The position numbers and the translations under genes are program-made. Under the pieces are notes generated by a model that saw only the letters and a program-made list of their open reading frames with translations, did no database searches and was not told where the DNA came from. DNA of 64,000 nucleotides from NCBI GenBank assembly GCA_036376135.1, contig DASVAW010000153.1, forward strand, positions 1 to 64,000, given 5' to 3'. Source of the DNA: Candidatus Polarisedimenticolaceae bacterium. GTDB lineage: Bacteria; Acidobacteriota; Polarisedimenticolia; Polarisedimenticolales; DASRJG01. Shown one piece after another: positions 46,728 to 55,374 of this stretch (positions within the stretch are counted from its first letter, which is position 1; each line of letters begins with the position of its first letter).

Positions 46728-48248
46728 CTACCTCGGAGCGCGCATGGCACCGGAACGGCCCTCGCGATACCCCACCGCCTCCGCGAGGTGTCGCGGTTCG
46801 ACGGTCTCCCCGCCTTCGAGATCCGCGATCGTCCTCGCGACCCGCCGCACGCGCGTCCAGCCTCTCGCGGACAGGCCGAGCCGCTTCGACGCCTCGGAGA
46901 GCAGCCGGCTTCCCTCCGCCTCGAGCGGTGCGGCGCGGTCGAGCTCGGCTCCGGTGAGCCGGGAGTTGACGGACCCTCGAGCCTCCTGCGCCGCCCGCGC
47001 GGCCAGCACCCGCTGCCGCACGGGCAGCGACCCCTCCCCGGCCTTCGCCGCCGCGAGGTCGAGCGGATCGACCGCGGGCACGTCCACCACGAGATCGAAC
47101 CGGTCGATCAGCGGACCCGAGATCTTGGCGAGATAACGATCGACCTCGATCGGCGAGCAGCGGCAGCGGCCGCGCGGGTCGCCGAGGTGGCCGCAGGGAC
47201 AGGGGTTCATCGACGCGATCAGCGCGAACTCCGCCGGGAAGGTCGCACGCTCGTGGAGCCTGGCGATCGTGATCGCTCCCTCCTCGAGGGGCTGACGCAG
47301 CGCCTCGAGGGCGTCGCGACGGAACTCGGTCAGCTCGTCGAGGTAGAGCACGCCCCCGCTCGCGAGGGTGATCTCGCCGGGCTTGAGGCGAAGCCCGCCG
47401 CCGGTGAGCCCCGCGAACGAGATCCCGTGGTGGGGCGCGCGGAAGGGGCGCTCGACGACGAGCCCATCCGCGAGCCCCGCGGCGCTCCAGACCTGCGTCA
47501 CGCGCAGCGCCTCGTCGAGCGTCATCGGCGGGAGGATCCCCGGAAGGCGCCGCGCGAGCATCGTCTTCCCCGACCCCGGAGGTCCCGTGAGCAGCAGGTG
47601 ATGTCCCCCGGCGGCGGCGATCTCGAGGGCGCGGCGTGCGCTCGCCTGCCCCTTCACCTCCGCGAGGTCGGCGACGCCCGTTCGTTGTCGCGCGTCCTCG
47701 AGGCGACGGTGCGGCTCGACCCTCGTCGGCCTCCTGGTCGGACGCCCCGCGACGAGGGCGAGGGCTTCCGCGAGGCTCGCGGCGCCGTACACCTCGAGCC
47801 CCTCGACGAGGGCGGCCTCCGCGGCGTTCTCCTCGGGGACGACGAGGCGCGCAAAGCGCGCGTCGGTCGCGGCCAGCGCGATCGACAACGCACCCCGAAC
47901 CGGGCGCAACGCGCCGTCGAGGGCGAGCTCGCCGGCGAGAACCGCACGGACCGGGCCCACCGGCACCTGGCCGTCCGCCGTCAGCAGCGCGGCGGCGATC
48001 GGGAGATCGAGCCCCGTTCCGCGCTTCGGGAGCTCGGCGGGGGCGAGGTTGAGCGTGATGCGGTGCTGCGGGAGCCTGAACCCCGCGTGGCGCAGCGCCG
48101 CGCGCACGCGATCGAGCCCTTCGCGCACCGCGCTGTCGGGGAGCCCCACCGCGGCGATCGTGGGAAGGCCTCCGGCGAGATCGACCTCGACGGCGACGAG
48201 GCGCGCCTCGATCCCGGCGAGGACGGCGCCCGTGGCGCGTCCGAGCAT
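46728..48248 (-). CDS. comM: YifB/ComM family Mg-chelatase-like AAA ATPase
   Basis: 506 aa. N-terminal ChlI-type domain (about 1-120, LVAVEVDLAGGLPTIAAVGLPDSAVREG), AAA+ core with Walker A LLTGPPGSGKTMLARRLPGI (about 212-231) and Walker B GGVLYLDELTEF, the zinc-like CPCGHLGDPRGRCRC motif, and the C-terminal Mg_chelatase_C domain. ComM helicase promotes branch migration during transformation or recombination. It is downstream of the transglycosylase gene, 43 bp apart. Confidence 0.95.
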   Translation of the reverse strand: MLGRATGAVLAGIEARLVAVEVDLAGGLPTIAAVGLPDSAVREGLDRVRAALRHAGFRLPQHRITLNLAPAELPKRGTGLDLPIAAALLTADGQVPVGPVRAVLAGELALDGALRPVRGALSIALAATDARFARLVVPEENAAEAALVEGLEVYGAASLAEALALVAGRPTRRPTRVEPHRRLEDARQRTGVADLAEVKGQASARRALEIAAAGGHHLLLTGPPGSGKTMLARRLPGILPPMTLDEALRVTQVWSAAGLADGLVVERPFRAPHHGISFAGLTGGGLRLKPGEITLASGGVLYLDELTEFRRDALEALRQPLEEGAITIARLHERATFPAEFALIASMNPCPCGHLGDPRGRCRCSPIEVDRYLAKISGPLIDRFDLVVDVPAVDPLDLAAAKAGEGSLPVRQRVLAARAAQEARGSVNSRLTGAELDRAAPLEAEGSRLLSEASKRLGLSARGWTRVRRVARTIADLEGGETVEPRHLAEAVGYREGRSGAMRAPR

Positions 48249-48291
48249 GGAACACCCGCGGAGGAGGCGGGCGGGACCGGAAGGGAGTCGG

Positions 48292-50115
48292 CTAGTTCGT
48301 GCGGATCGTCAGGCGCGTGCCGGGATACAGGGTCATGTTCGGCTTGATGTCGTTCAGCGCGCAGATCTCGTCGACCGTGACGCGGTACTGGGTCGCGATC
48401 CGCGTGAGGCTCTCGCCGCGACGGACGGTGTGCACGACCTTCTCGGCGGCCTGGGCCTGAGCCTGCATCGCGGCGCCGCCGCGCGCCGGGATCGTGAGGC
48501 GCTGGCCGACCTGCAGGGTGGAGTTGACGCGGATGCCGGAAGCGCTCGCGACCGCCTGGGGGGTCGTCCCGTACCGGCGCGCGATCGACGCGAGCGTGTC
48601 GCCGCGACGGACGCGGTACGCGACGGCGCCGCCGTCCCGCCGCAGGTCCGAAGCCTTCTTGGGGGAGGACGCCTTCGCGAGAGCCACCGGGGCCGTCCCA
48701 CCGGGAATCGTGAGCCACTGTCCGGCGCGAGGCACGGACTTGCGGCCCATGCCGTTCGCCTCGCGCAGCTCCGAGGTCGTCACCCCGTAACGACGCGCGA
48801 TCGAGGTGATCGTCTCCCCCTTGCGGACCTTGTGGCGGACCTCGGCGAGCCTCTCGCTGTCGGGGAGGTCCTTGAGGGCCGCGAGCGTCCGCTCGGCGCT
48901 GCCGACCGGCACCCTCACCGTCGTCGTCTCGTGCGGCGGGGTCACCTGGCGGCGCAGGTGCGGGTTGAGATAACGAACCGTCTCGAGATCGCTCTCGGCG
49001 AGCCGGGCGATCGTCTTGAGATGGACCGCGCCTTCGACGGAGACCGTCTCGAACCGGAGCGGCGCGTCGGGATTCGTCTCGAACCCGTACTTGCCCGGAT
49101 CCTTCGCGATGACCGTCGCCGCGAGGATCGCGGGGACGTAGTTCTTCGTTTCCCGGTACAGGGAGTTGGTCTTGGCCAGCTCCCAGAACGTCTTGGGGCC
49201 GAGCCGGTTCAGCGCTCGCTGGATGCGCCCCTCGCCGGTGTTGTACGCGGCGAGGGCGAGGTACCAGTCGCCGAACATTCCGTAGAGGTCCTTGAGGTAG
49301 CGGGCGGCGGCCCGCGTCGCCTTCTCCGGATCGGAGCGCTCGTCGACGTAGGCGTCGATGCGAAGTCCGTAGCGGCGCCCCGTCCCGGCGATGAACTGGA
49401 AGATCCCACGCGCCTTCGCGCGCGAATACGCCGTGACCTTGAAGGCGCTCTCGACGTGAGCCATGTAGGCGAGGTCGCGGGGGACCCCTTCCTCGTCGAA
49501 GACGCGGTGGATCATTTCGAGATAGCGGCCCGATCGATCGAGGCTGTTCTGGAAGAACTCGCGGTGACGCCCGGTGAAGTAGTCGACGTAGGCGAGGACG
49601 CGCGGGTTGATCTCCACGGGGAAGTCGAACGCGACCGGGTTCTCCTCGACGAGGTCGCGCTCCTTCTCGATCTCGGCCTCGGTGGGCTCCACCGGCGTGT
49701 CGGCGATGTCGTCGAGCGGGGAGGCTTCCACGGGCTCGCCGGGCGTCGGTTCGCCTTCCTCCTCGGCCGCCGCGGCCTGGAGCTCTTCGATCGCCGCCGT
49801 GTCGGGGGCGCCGGGAGCCAGGATCTCCCGGGCGGCGCGCTCCTGAGCCGCCGCCTCGTCGGCGTCGCCGCTCTGCCGGGCCTGATCGGCGGCGGCGAGA
49901 TGGGCGAGCGCCGCCAGTCGCTGCGCGTCGGTCGGGTCCGCGGGGGCGGCGGGGGGTGCGGGGGTTGCGGGGGCAGTCGGTGCGGGGGCAGGCTCCGGGG
50001 TGGAAACCGGTGCCTTCCCGTGCAGGGCGCACCCTGCGAGGGGCAGGGCGGCAAACAGGAGAAACGCCGAGGACAGCTTGGAAAAGCCTCGCGCCCCCCG
50101 CTGCTGTCGCTCCAT
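48292..50115 (-). CDS. mltD: Membrane-bound lytic transglycosylase D-like lipoprotein with LysM repeats
   Basis: 607 aa. Lipoprotein signal ([12 protein letters not shown]), a proline/alanine-rich linker, an SLT catalytic domain (about 170-310) with the catalytic Glu in [10 protein letters not shown] and the [15 protein letters not shown] and [10 protein letters not shown] motifs, then three LysM domains (about 410-600: [54 protein letters not shown]). It cleaves glycan strands in the cell wall. MltD commonly has one or two LysM copies; three is on the high side. Confidence 0.92.
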   Translation of the reverse strand: MERQQRGARGFSKLSSAFLLFAALPLAGCALHGKAPVSTPEPAPAPTAPATPAPPAAPADPTDAQRLAALAHLAAADQARQSGDADEAAAQERAAREILAPGAPDTAAIEELQAAAAEEEGEPTPGEPVEASPLDDIADTPVEPTEAEIEKERDLVEENPVAFDFPVEINPRVLAYVDYFTGRHREFFQNSLDRSGRYLEMIHRVFDEEGVPRDLAYMAHVESAFKVTAYSRAKARGIFQFIAGTGRRYGLRIDAYVDERSDPEKATRAAARYLKDLYGMFGDWYLALAAYNTGEGRIQRALNRLGPKTFWELAKTNSLYRETKNYVPAILAATVIAKDPGKYGFETNPDAPLRFETVSVEGAVHLKTIARLAESDLETVRYLNPHLRRQVTPPHETTTVRVPVGSAERTLAALKDLPDSERLAEVRHKVRKGETITSIARRYGVTTSELREANGMGRKSVPRAGQWLTIPGGTAPVALAKASSPKKASDLRRDGGAVAYRVRRGDTLASIARRYGTTPQAVASASGIRVNSTLQVGQRLTIPARGGAAMQAQAQAAEKVVHTVRRGESLTRIATQYRVTVDEICALNDIKPNMTLYPGTRLTIRTN

Positions 50116-50180
50116 GGGTCCTCCGGCTCAGGGTCAACACGCCGCCGAAACCGGCGACTCCATAGGTTCGGGCGGGGCAA

Positions 50181-50209
50181 ATCTTAGGTGCCGCCCCCCC
50201 CAGTGTCAA
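50181..50209 (-). promoter_or_regulatory. Promoter of the lytic transglycosylase gene
   Basis: TTGACA, a 17-bp spacer (with an 8-nt G run on the minus strand) and TAAGAT. A 5-bp hairpin (50143-50156) lies in the leader. Confidence 0.65.
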
Positions 50210-50232
50210 ATCTCAACCACCCTAAAACCCTA

Positions 50233-50248
50233 GTGTTCTCCTAGACTT
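50233..50248 (+). promoter_or_regulatory. 16-bp motif shared with the lexA promoter (candidate SOS box)
   Basis: GTGTTCTCCTAGACTT, identical at 14 of 16 positions to the copy over the lexA -10 (55265-55280). It lies between the divergent transglycosylase and recA genes. It matches none of the published LexA boxes I know. Confidence 0.4.
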
Positions 50249-50302
50249 AAACCTTTCCGGGTCCGAGGCGCGGGAATCTTCGTCCTACTTCCGCCTTTCG
50301 TA

Positions 50303-50332
50303 TTGACAGCCCCTCCCTCGCTCGCCTACCCT
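50303..50332 (+). promoter_or_regulatory. recA: recA promoter
   Basis: A perfect TTGACA, an 18-bp spacer and TACCCT, 53 nt before the ATG. The shared lexA/recA motif is about 55 bp upstream of the -35. Confidence 0.7.
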
Positions 50333-50384
50333 CCCGCTCGGTTTCGTCGCGTCCCGAACACCCCGCCTCCCCGGAGAGTTCCCC

Positions 50385-51479
<1,095 letters not shown>

Positions 51480-51501
51480 TCCGCCGCCGTTCTTGACGAT
51501 T

Positions 51502-51535
51502 CGCGAGGCCGCGTGCCACCATGCGCGGCCTCGCG
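51502..51535 (+). terminator. 12-bp hairpin after recA, overlapping the tRNA-Phe promoter region
   Basis: Perfect inverted repeat 51502-51513 / 51524-51535 (CGCGAGGCCGCG and complement) with a 10-nt loop, 22 bp after the recA stop. There is no T run, so termination is uncertain. A TTGACG at 51493-51498 places a weak -10 (CACCAT) in the loop. Confidence 0.5.
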
Positions 51536-51547
51536 CGCAGCTCCCGT

Positions 51548-51623
51548 GGCTCGGTAGCTCAGTTGGTAGAGCGAGGGACTGAAAATCCCTGCGTCGCTGG
51601 TTCAATTCCGGCCCGAGCCACCA
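51548..51623 (+). tRNA. tRNA-Phe (anticodon GAA)
   Basis: 76 nt including an encoded CCA. Acceptor arms GGCTCGG/CCGAGCC, D-loop AGCTCAGTTGGTAGAGC, anticodon stem GGGA/TCCC around loop CTGAAAA (GAA), and T-loop TTCAATT. Confidence 0.97.
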
Positions 51624-51633
51624 ACTCGAACCT

Positions 51634-52008
51634 TCAAGCCCCCATCGCTCCCGGCCAGAAGGGCATCTCGTCGGTGAGGGTCTCGCGATCGCACCGCTTC
51701 GGGATTTCGCCGCGCCGCACGCTCTCGAGCCGGCGGTCGAGCTTGGCCTGCTGCTCCTCGAGCGAACCGTAGCTGTGGTTCAGCTCCGCCGGGTCGAGGG
51801 GCCTGCCTTCGCTGCCGGCGTACTCCGCGCCGAATCGCGCCGCGAACGCCTCCGCGTGAGCGTCGTGCATCTGGCGCAGCGCGAGAAGGACGCGCCCGTC
51901 CGGCGTACGGCGCGGCGTCCCGGCCGCGAGACTGAGGTACCACCGGATCGCCGAGGAAGCGGCGAGGGCCACCCCGTCGGCATCGTCGAAGTAGAAACGG
52001 TTCATCAT
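51634..52008 (-). CDS. Unrecognised 124-aa protein of a ribbon-helix-helix cassette
   Basis: 124 aa, cytosolic, beginning MMNRFYFDDADGVALAASSA. No family recognised. It is helical with many charged residues and a central ALRQMHDAHAEAFAARFG stretch. The ATG at 52008 overlaps the stop of the RHH gene by 4 nt, and GGAGGGG lies upstream. The two-gene arrangement suggests that the RHH protein controls both. A toxin role is possible but nothing in the sequence proves it. Confidence 0.65.
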   Translation of the reverse strand: MMNRFYFDDADGVALAASSAIRWYLSLAAGTPRRTPDGRVLLALRQMHDAHAEAFAARFGAEYAGSEGRPLDPAELNHSYGSLEEQQAKLDRRLESVRRGEIPKRCDRETLTDEMPFWPGAMGA

Positions 52009-52331
52009 CGCCCCTCCTCCTTTCCACCCCGGCGCGTGTCGATCGTCCGGCGCGCCGCGCGTCGCATCCCCCGGATCTCCTCGAGCATCGCGAGCACTTC
52101 TTCCCGGTCGGCGCGCACACGCTCCGCCTCGGCGCGCACGCGCTCGAGCAGCCCCCCGTCGTCGAGCCAGTGACGGATCAGGTCGCGCACGAGCGACGCG
52201 ACCGGGCGCCCTCCCGAGCGTTCCCTCAGCCGCTCGAGCTCGTCGCGCCGGAGCCGCACCCCGAGCAACACGCCGAGGCGGTCGGCCTCGGGGCGCGGCT
52301 TGGGACCCGGCTTCGCGCGTCGCGCTCGCAT
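52005..52331 (-). CDS. Ribbon-helix-helix (CopG-like) DNA-binding protein
   Basis: 108 aa. A basic N-terminus (RARRAKPGPKPRPE) precedes LLGVRLRRDELERLRERSGG and RPVASLVRDLIRHWLDD, which fits a ribbon-helix-helix fold (about 20-60); a coiled-coil helix follows (about 62-95). Probably a dimeric repressor of its own operon, acting at the AT-rich palindrome just upstream. It has no clear ribosome-binding site; the transcript may start near the ATG. Confidence 0.65.
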   Translation of the reverse strand: MRARRAKPGPKPRPEADRLGVLLGVRLRRDELERLRERSGGRPVASLVRDLIRHWLDDGGLLERVRAEAERVRADREEVLAMLEEIRGMRRAARRTIDTRRGGKEEGR

Positions 52332-52341
52332 GCACGACCGC

Positions 52342-52376
52342 GTTATATCACAATCGAATAATGTTATACGACATTA
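52342..52376 (-). promoter_or_regulatory. AT-rich operator/promoter of the RHH cassette
   Basis: A perfect inverted repeat TAATGT-TATACG-ACATTA (52359-52376) plus two direct copies of GTTATA(T/C)(C/G)AC starting at 52342 and 52363, 21 bp (two helical turns) apart. TATAAC elements on the minus strand coincide with both copies. The region is much richer in A/T than anything nearby. Confidence 0.6.
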
Positions 52377-52425
52377 AACGCACACGAACGCGGCGCGGCT
52401 TCCGGCGACTCCTCCGGGCTCGGGA

Positions 52426-52545
52426 TTACTCGATCGGGCCGGACGGGCGGATCGGGTCCTGGGGGGCGGCTCCGCGCGACCGCAGCAGGCCGTAGGCGAG
52501 CACGAGCGCGAACCAGATCGCGAGGGAGATCAGCACGGTCGTCAT
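52426..52545 (-). CDS. Small single-span membrane peptide, 39 aa
   Basis: 39 codons ending TAA: MTTVLISLAIWFALVLAYG is one transmembrane helix, followed by a short proline-rich tail. Its ATG overlaps the pabC stop by 4 nt, so it is translated as the last gene of the lexA-pabB-pabC operon. No family recognised. Confidence 0.6.
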   Translation of the reverse strand: MTTVLISLAIWFALVLAYGLLRSRGAAPQDPIRPSGPIE

Positions 52546-53402
52546 CGTTCGGTCTCCGGGACGAGGGTTTCGGGGGCGCGGGCCGACGCCTCGCGCGCCC
52601 GGGCGACCCGGCGCGCGATCTCCATCGTGACCGGCCCGGGGACGCCGCGCCCGACGCGGCGGCCGTCCACGGCGAGCAGCGGGCGCACGCCGCGCAGGCT
52701 CGACGTGAGGAACGCCTCCTCGGCGCGCAGGAGGCGCTCCATCCGGACGCGACCTTCGTGGATGCTCAGGCCCATCGCGCGTGCCGCGTCGAGGGCGTGG
52801 GCGCGTGTCGTTCCCGCGAGAACCCCTTCCCGCGGCGACGCGGTGAACAACGCCCTGCCCCCCACGAGGAACAGGTTGCTCGCGCACCCTTCGAGCAGAT
52901 GCCCGCGCGCGTTGCGCCAGAGCCCTTCGTCGGCGCCTCGGCGACGGGCTTCCTCGAGGCCGAGCGCGAACGGGCCGTAACTCGTCGACTTCACTCCGCC
53001 GAGCGGGTCCGCCACGCTTCGGGACCAGGGGAGCACGACCGCGGTCGCCGGCCGTCCCTCCTCCTCCGGGCTCATCGCGCCGCCGAACACCGCCCAGTGG
53101 CCGCCGCGCACGGCGAGGATCTTCATCCACCCCGTCCCCGCCCCGGCGTGCGCCGCGTAACCGAGGCAGGCGGCGACGAGCACCTCGGGCTCCGGGAGCG
53201 GCACTCCCAAGCGCGCCGCGCTCGCTCCCAGCCGGGCCACGTGATCGTCGAGGTCGAGCACGCGCCCCTCGCGGACGGCGAGCGTCTCGAAGACGCCGAG
53301 CCCCGACTGCACGGACGGATCGGCGAGGGGGAGCGAGGCCTCCCCGGGGGCGACCCACCGGCCGTCGAACAGGACCGCGCCTTCGGGGACCGGAAAACTC
53401 AA
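52542..53402 (-). CDS. pabC: Aminotransferase class IV (4-amino-4-deoxychorismate lyase-like)
   Basis: PLP enzyme, 286 aa. PLP lysine in GGVKSTSYGPFALG, substrate/PLP loops EGCASNLFLVGG and GVLAGTTRAHAL, and LRAEEAFLTSSLRGVRPL at the C-terminal side. Next to pabB it most likely releases 4-aminobenzoate for folate; a branched-chain or D-amino-acid transaminase is the alternative. The start is TTG at 53402, overlapping the pabB stop (TTGA). Confidence 0.85.
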   Translation of the reverse strand: MSFPVPEGAVLFDGRWVAPGEASLPLADPSVQSGLGVFETLAVREGRVLDLDDHVARLGASAARLGVPLPEPEVLVAACLGYAAHAGAGTGWMKILAVRGGHWAVFGGAMSPEEEGRPATAVVLPWSRSVADPLGGVKSTSYGPFALGLEEARRRGADEGLWRNARGHLLEGCASNLFLVGGRALFTASPREGVLAGTTRAHALDAARAMGLSIHEGRVRMERLLRAEEAFLTSSLRGVRPLLAVDGRRVGRGVPGPVTMEIARRVARAREASARAPETLVPETER

Positions 53403-54631
53403 CGGGCCTCCTCGGGATCCCGACCGAACACGCGCAGGATCGCCCGCGCCTTCGCGTTCGACTCTTCCCACTCGCCGCGAGGGTCCGAGTCCGCGGTCAC
53501 GCCGCCGCCCGCACCGATCGATGCGACCCCGCGTTCCAGGACGACCGATCGTATCAGGATGCTGGAGGCGGTGCTGCCGTCGTCGGCGAACCAGAACAGG
53601 CTTCCGGTGTACCAGCCTCGGGGAACGGGCTCGAGCTCGGCCAGGGCCTCGCGCGCCGCGAGCTTCGGGGCACCGGTGATCGATCCACCGGGGAACACCG
53701 CCCGCACGAGTTCCCCCGGGCCGACCTCCGCACGCAGCAGGCCCTCGACCCGAGCGACGAGATGGTGGACCGCCGGGTAGGTTCGCAAGGCCGCGATCTC
53801 CGGCACCCTCACGCTCCCGGTCTCGCAGACGCGACCGAGGTCGTTCCGTTCCAGGTCGACGATCATCACGAGCTCGGCACGGTCCTTCTCCGAAGCGAGG
53901 AGCGCCGCGGCCGCGGCGGCGTCGGAGGCGGCGTCGTCGCCGCGGGGACGGGTTCCCTTGATCGGGCGGGTCGTGACGCGCCCCTCGCGATCGACGTCGA
54001 CGAACACCTCCGGCGAGACCGACGCGAGCGACGCGTGCGAGGTCTCGAGAAACGCCGCGCGGGGCGCAGGCCCCGCCTCGAGGAGCGCCCGCCACGCCGC
54101 AAAGGGGTCCCCGTCGAAACCGATCTCGAAGCGTTGCGTGAGGTTCGCCTGATAGAAGTCCCCCAGCGCGATCCGCGAGCGGATCCGCTCGACGGCGGCC
54201 TCGTAGCGCTCCCGCGGAAGACTCGTGCGCAACGGGCCGCGCGCGTGGAAGGCGCCCGGCTCGCGCGCCGGTGCCGACGAGACGCGCGCTCGGGCCCGGC
54301 GAAGCGTCGGAGGATCCGTGGCCACGATCTCGGGCTGCCCCGAGGTCCACGTCAGGGCGGCGTCCACCTCGAGCGCCAGGCAGGTTTCGGCGGATTCGTA
54401 GGCGAACACCGCCGCCACCCCGGTCCCGGAGGGCCCGCCGCGACGGCGTCGCTCGCGGACCCGCCGGTCGATCCGATCGAGCGGGATCGTCGCGGCCGCG
54501 GCGCGCTCGATCGCGACGAGCGAGGGCCACGCGCCGTCGTAGGCCGGGTCGCCCGAAAACACGAGGCTCGGAAGGTGCGGCTCGCGCAGCGCCGACGCGG
54601 CCTCGATGGCGGACCGCAGCGCCGGGTGCAA
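53399..54631 (-). CDS. pabB: Aminodeoxychorismate synthase component I
   Basis: Chorismate-binding enzyme, 410 aa. N-terminal Anth_synt_I_N-like region, then the catalytic domain with TTRPIKGTRPRG, IVDLERNDLGRVCETGSVRV, RAVFPGGSITGAPK and SIGAGGGVTADSDP. It converts chorismate with ammonia or a glutaminase partner (PabA/TrpG, not seen here). The start is probably TTG at 54631, 2 nt after the lexA stop; no ATG or GTG is near. It is short for the family at the N-terminus. Confidence 0.88.
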   Translation of the reverse strand: MHPALRSAIEAASALREPHLPSLVFSGDPAYDGAWPSLVAIERAAAATIPLDRIDRRVRERRRRGGPSGTGVAAVFAYESAETCLALEVDAALTWTSGQPEIVATDPPTLRRARARVSSAPAREPGAFHARGPLRTSLPRERYEAAVERIRSRIALGDFYQANLTQRFEIGFDGDPFAAWRALLEAGPAPRAAFLETSHASLASVSPEVFVDVDREGRVTTRPIKGTRPRGDDAASDAAAAAALLASEKDRAELVMIVDLERNDLGRVCETGSVRVPEIAALRTYPAVHHLVARVEGLLRAEVGPGELVRAVFPGGSITGAPKLAAREALAELEPVPRGWYTGSLFWFADDGSTASSILIRSVVLERGVASIGAGGGVTADSDPRGEWEESNAKARAILRVFGRDPEEAR

Positions 54632-54633
54632 CG

Positions 54634-55242
54634 TCAGGCGTACTTGCGAAGCAGGCCGACCACGACGCCCTGCACCTGAACCCGGTCCGCGGCGACCACG
54701 ATCGGCTGCATCGCCGGGTTCGACGGCTCGAGGCGCACGTTGGCCCCGTCGCGGAAGATGCGCTTGAGGGTCGCGTCGGTCCCGTCCACGAGGGCGACGA
54801 CCGTCTCGCCGTCCCGCGCGACGCGCCGTTCCTCGATGATCACGTAGTCGCCGTCGCGGATCGAGTCGCCGACCATCGAATCGCCCTGGATCTTCAGCAC
54901 AAACGTGCGGCCCCGGCCCGCGACGAGGTCCGAGGGAACGCAGATGGTCTCGGTGGTCGGGATCGCCTCGAGCGGGCGTCCCGCAGCGATCGTCCCCATC
55001 AGCGGGAGCTCCATCGCGCCCCGCCTCGAGGCGTCGTCCGCCAGCTCGATCGATCGGTTCTGATTCCACACCCGCCGGACGAGCCCCTTCTCCACCAGAT
55101 GCGAGACGTGTTTGTGGACGGTCGCGACCGAGGAGAGGCCGAGCTCCCGGCCGATCTCCTCGAGGCTGGGCGAGTAGCCGTTGCGCTGGATGAAATCGCG
55201 GACGACATCGAGAACCTCGCGCTGGCGTCGCGTGAGCGCCAT
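54634..55242 (-). CDS. lexA: LexA SOS repressor
   Basis: 202 aa. Winged helix (about 1-68, ALTRRQREVLDVVRDFIQR, LGLSSVATVHKHVSHL), the Ala-Gly self-cleavage bond in GTIAAGRPLEAI (about 81-92), catalytic Ser in LKIQGDSMVGDSI and catalytic Lys in TVVALVDGTDATLKRI. It represses DNA-damage genes until RecA triggers cleavage. The ATG at 55242 follows AGGAGG. pabB and pabC follow in the same direction without a gap. Confidence 0.97.
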   Translation of the reverse strand: MALTRRQREVLDVVRDFIQRNGYSPSLEEIGRELGLSSVATVHKHVSHLVEKGLVRRVWNQNRSIELADDASRRGAMELPLMGTIAAGRPLEAIPTTETICVPSDLVAGRGRTFVLKIQGDSMVGDSIRDGDYVIIEERRVARDGETVVALVDGTDATLKRIFRDGANVRLEPSNPAMQPIVVAADRVQVQGVVVGLLRKYA

Positions 55243-55264
55243 GGACCACCTCCTGGACGTAGCC

Positions 55265-55280
55265 AAGGCTAGGCGAACAC
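55265..55280 (-). promoter_or_regulatory. lexA: 16-bp motif over the lexA -10, shared with the recA region (candidate SOS box)
   Basis: GTGTTCGCCTAGCCTT on the minus strand, 14 of 16 identical to 50233-50248. It covers the -10 hexamer, a usual place for an autoregulatory repressor. Confidence 0.45.
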
Positions 55281-55294
55281 GGGACGAAACTCAA
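55266..55294 (-). promoter_or_regulatory. lexA: lexA promoter
   Basis: TTGAGT, a 17-bp spacer and TAGCCT, 23 nt before the ATG. The -10 lies inside the shared lexA/recA motif. Confidence 0.55.
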
Positions 55295-55313
55295 CCCCGT
55301 CGCGGAGCCTTTT

Positions 55314-55342
55314 TTGCCGGGTCACCGGGCGCGGGGTATATT
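55314..55342 (+). promoter_or_regulatory. Promoter of the HEAT-repeat protein gene
   Basis: TTGCCG, a 17-bp spacer and TATATT (55337-55342), 32 nt before the GTG start. Confidence 0.6.
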
Positions 55343-55374
55343 CCGGCGCCTTCCCCGGCTTGAGGAGACAACCC

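Noticed and set aside
48254-48270. Terminator between the transglycosylase gene and comM (CCCGC-N7-GCGGG)
   Set aside because: Short stem, no U run, and the two genes are likely co-transcribed.
51548-52428. Genomic island with a duplicated tRNA-Phe end as attachment site
   Set aside because: I found only a short CGGGCTCGGG near 52416, not a real repeat of the tRNA 3' end, and no integrase.
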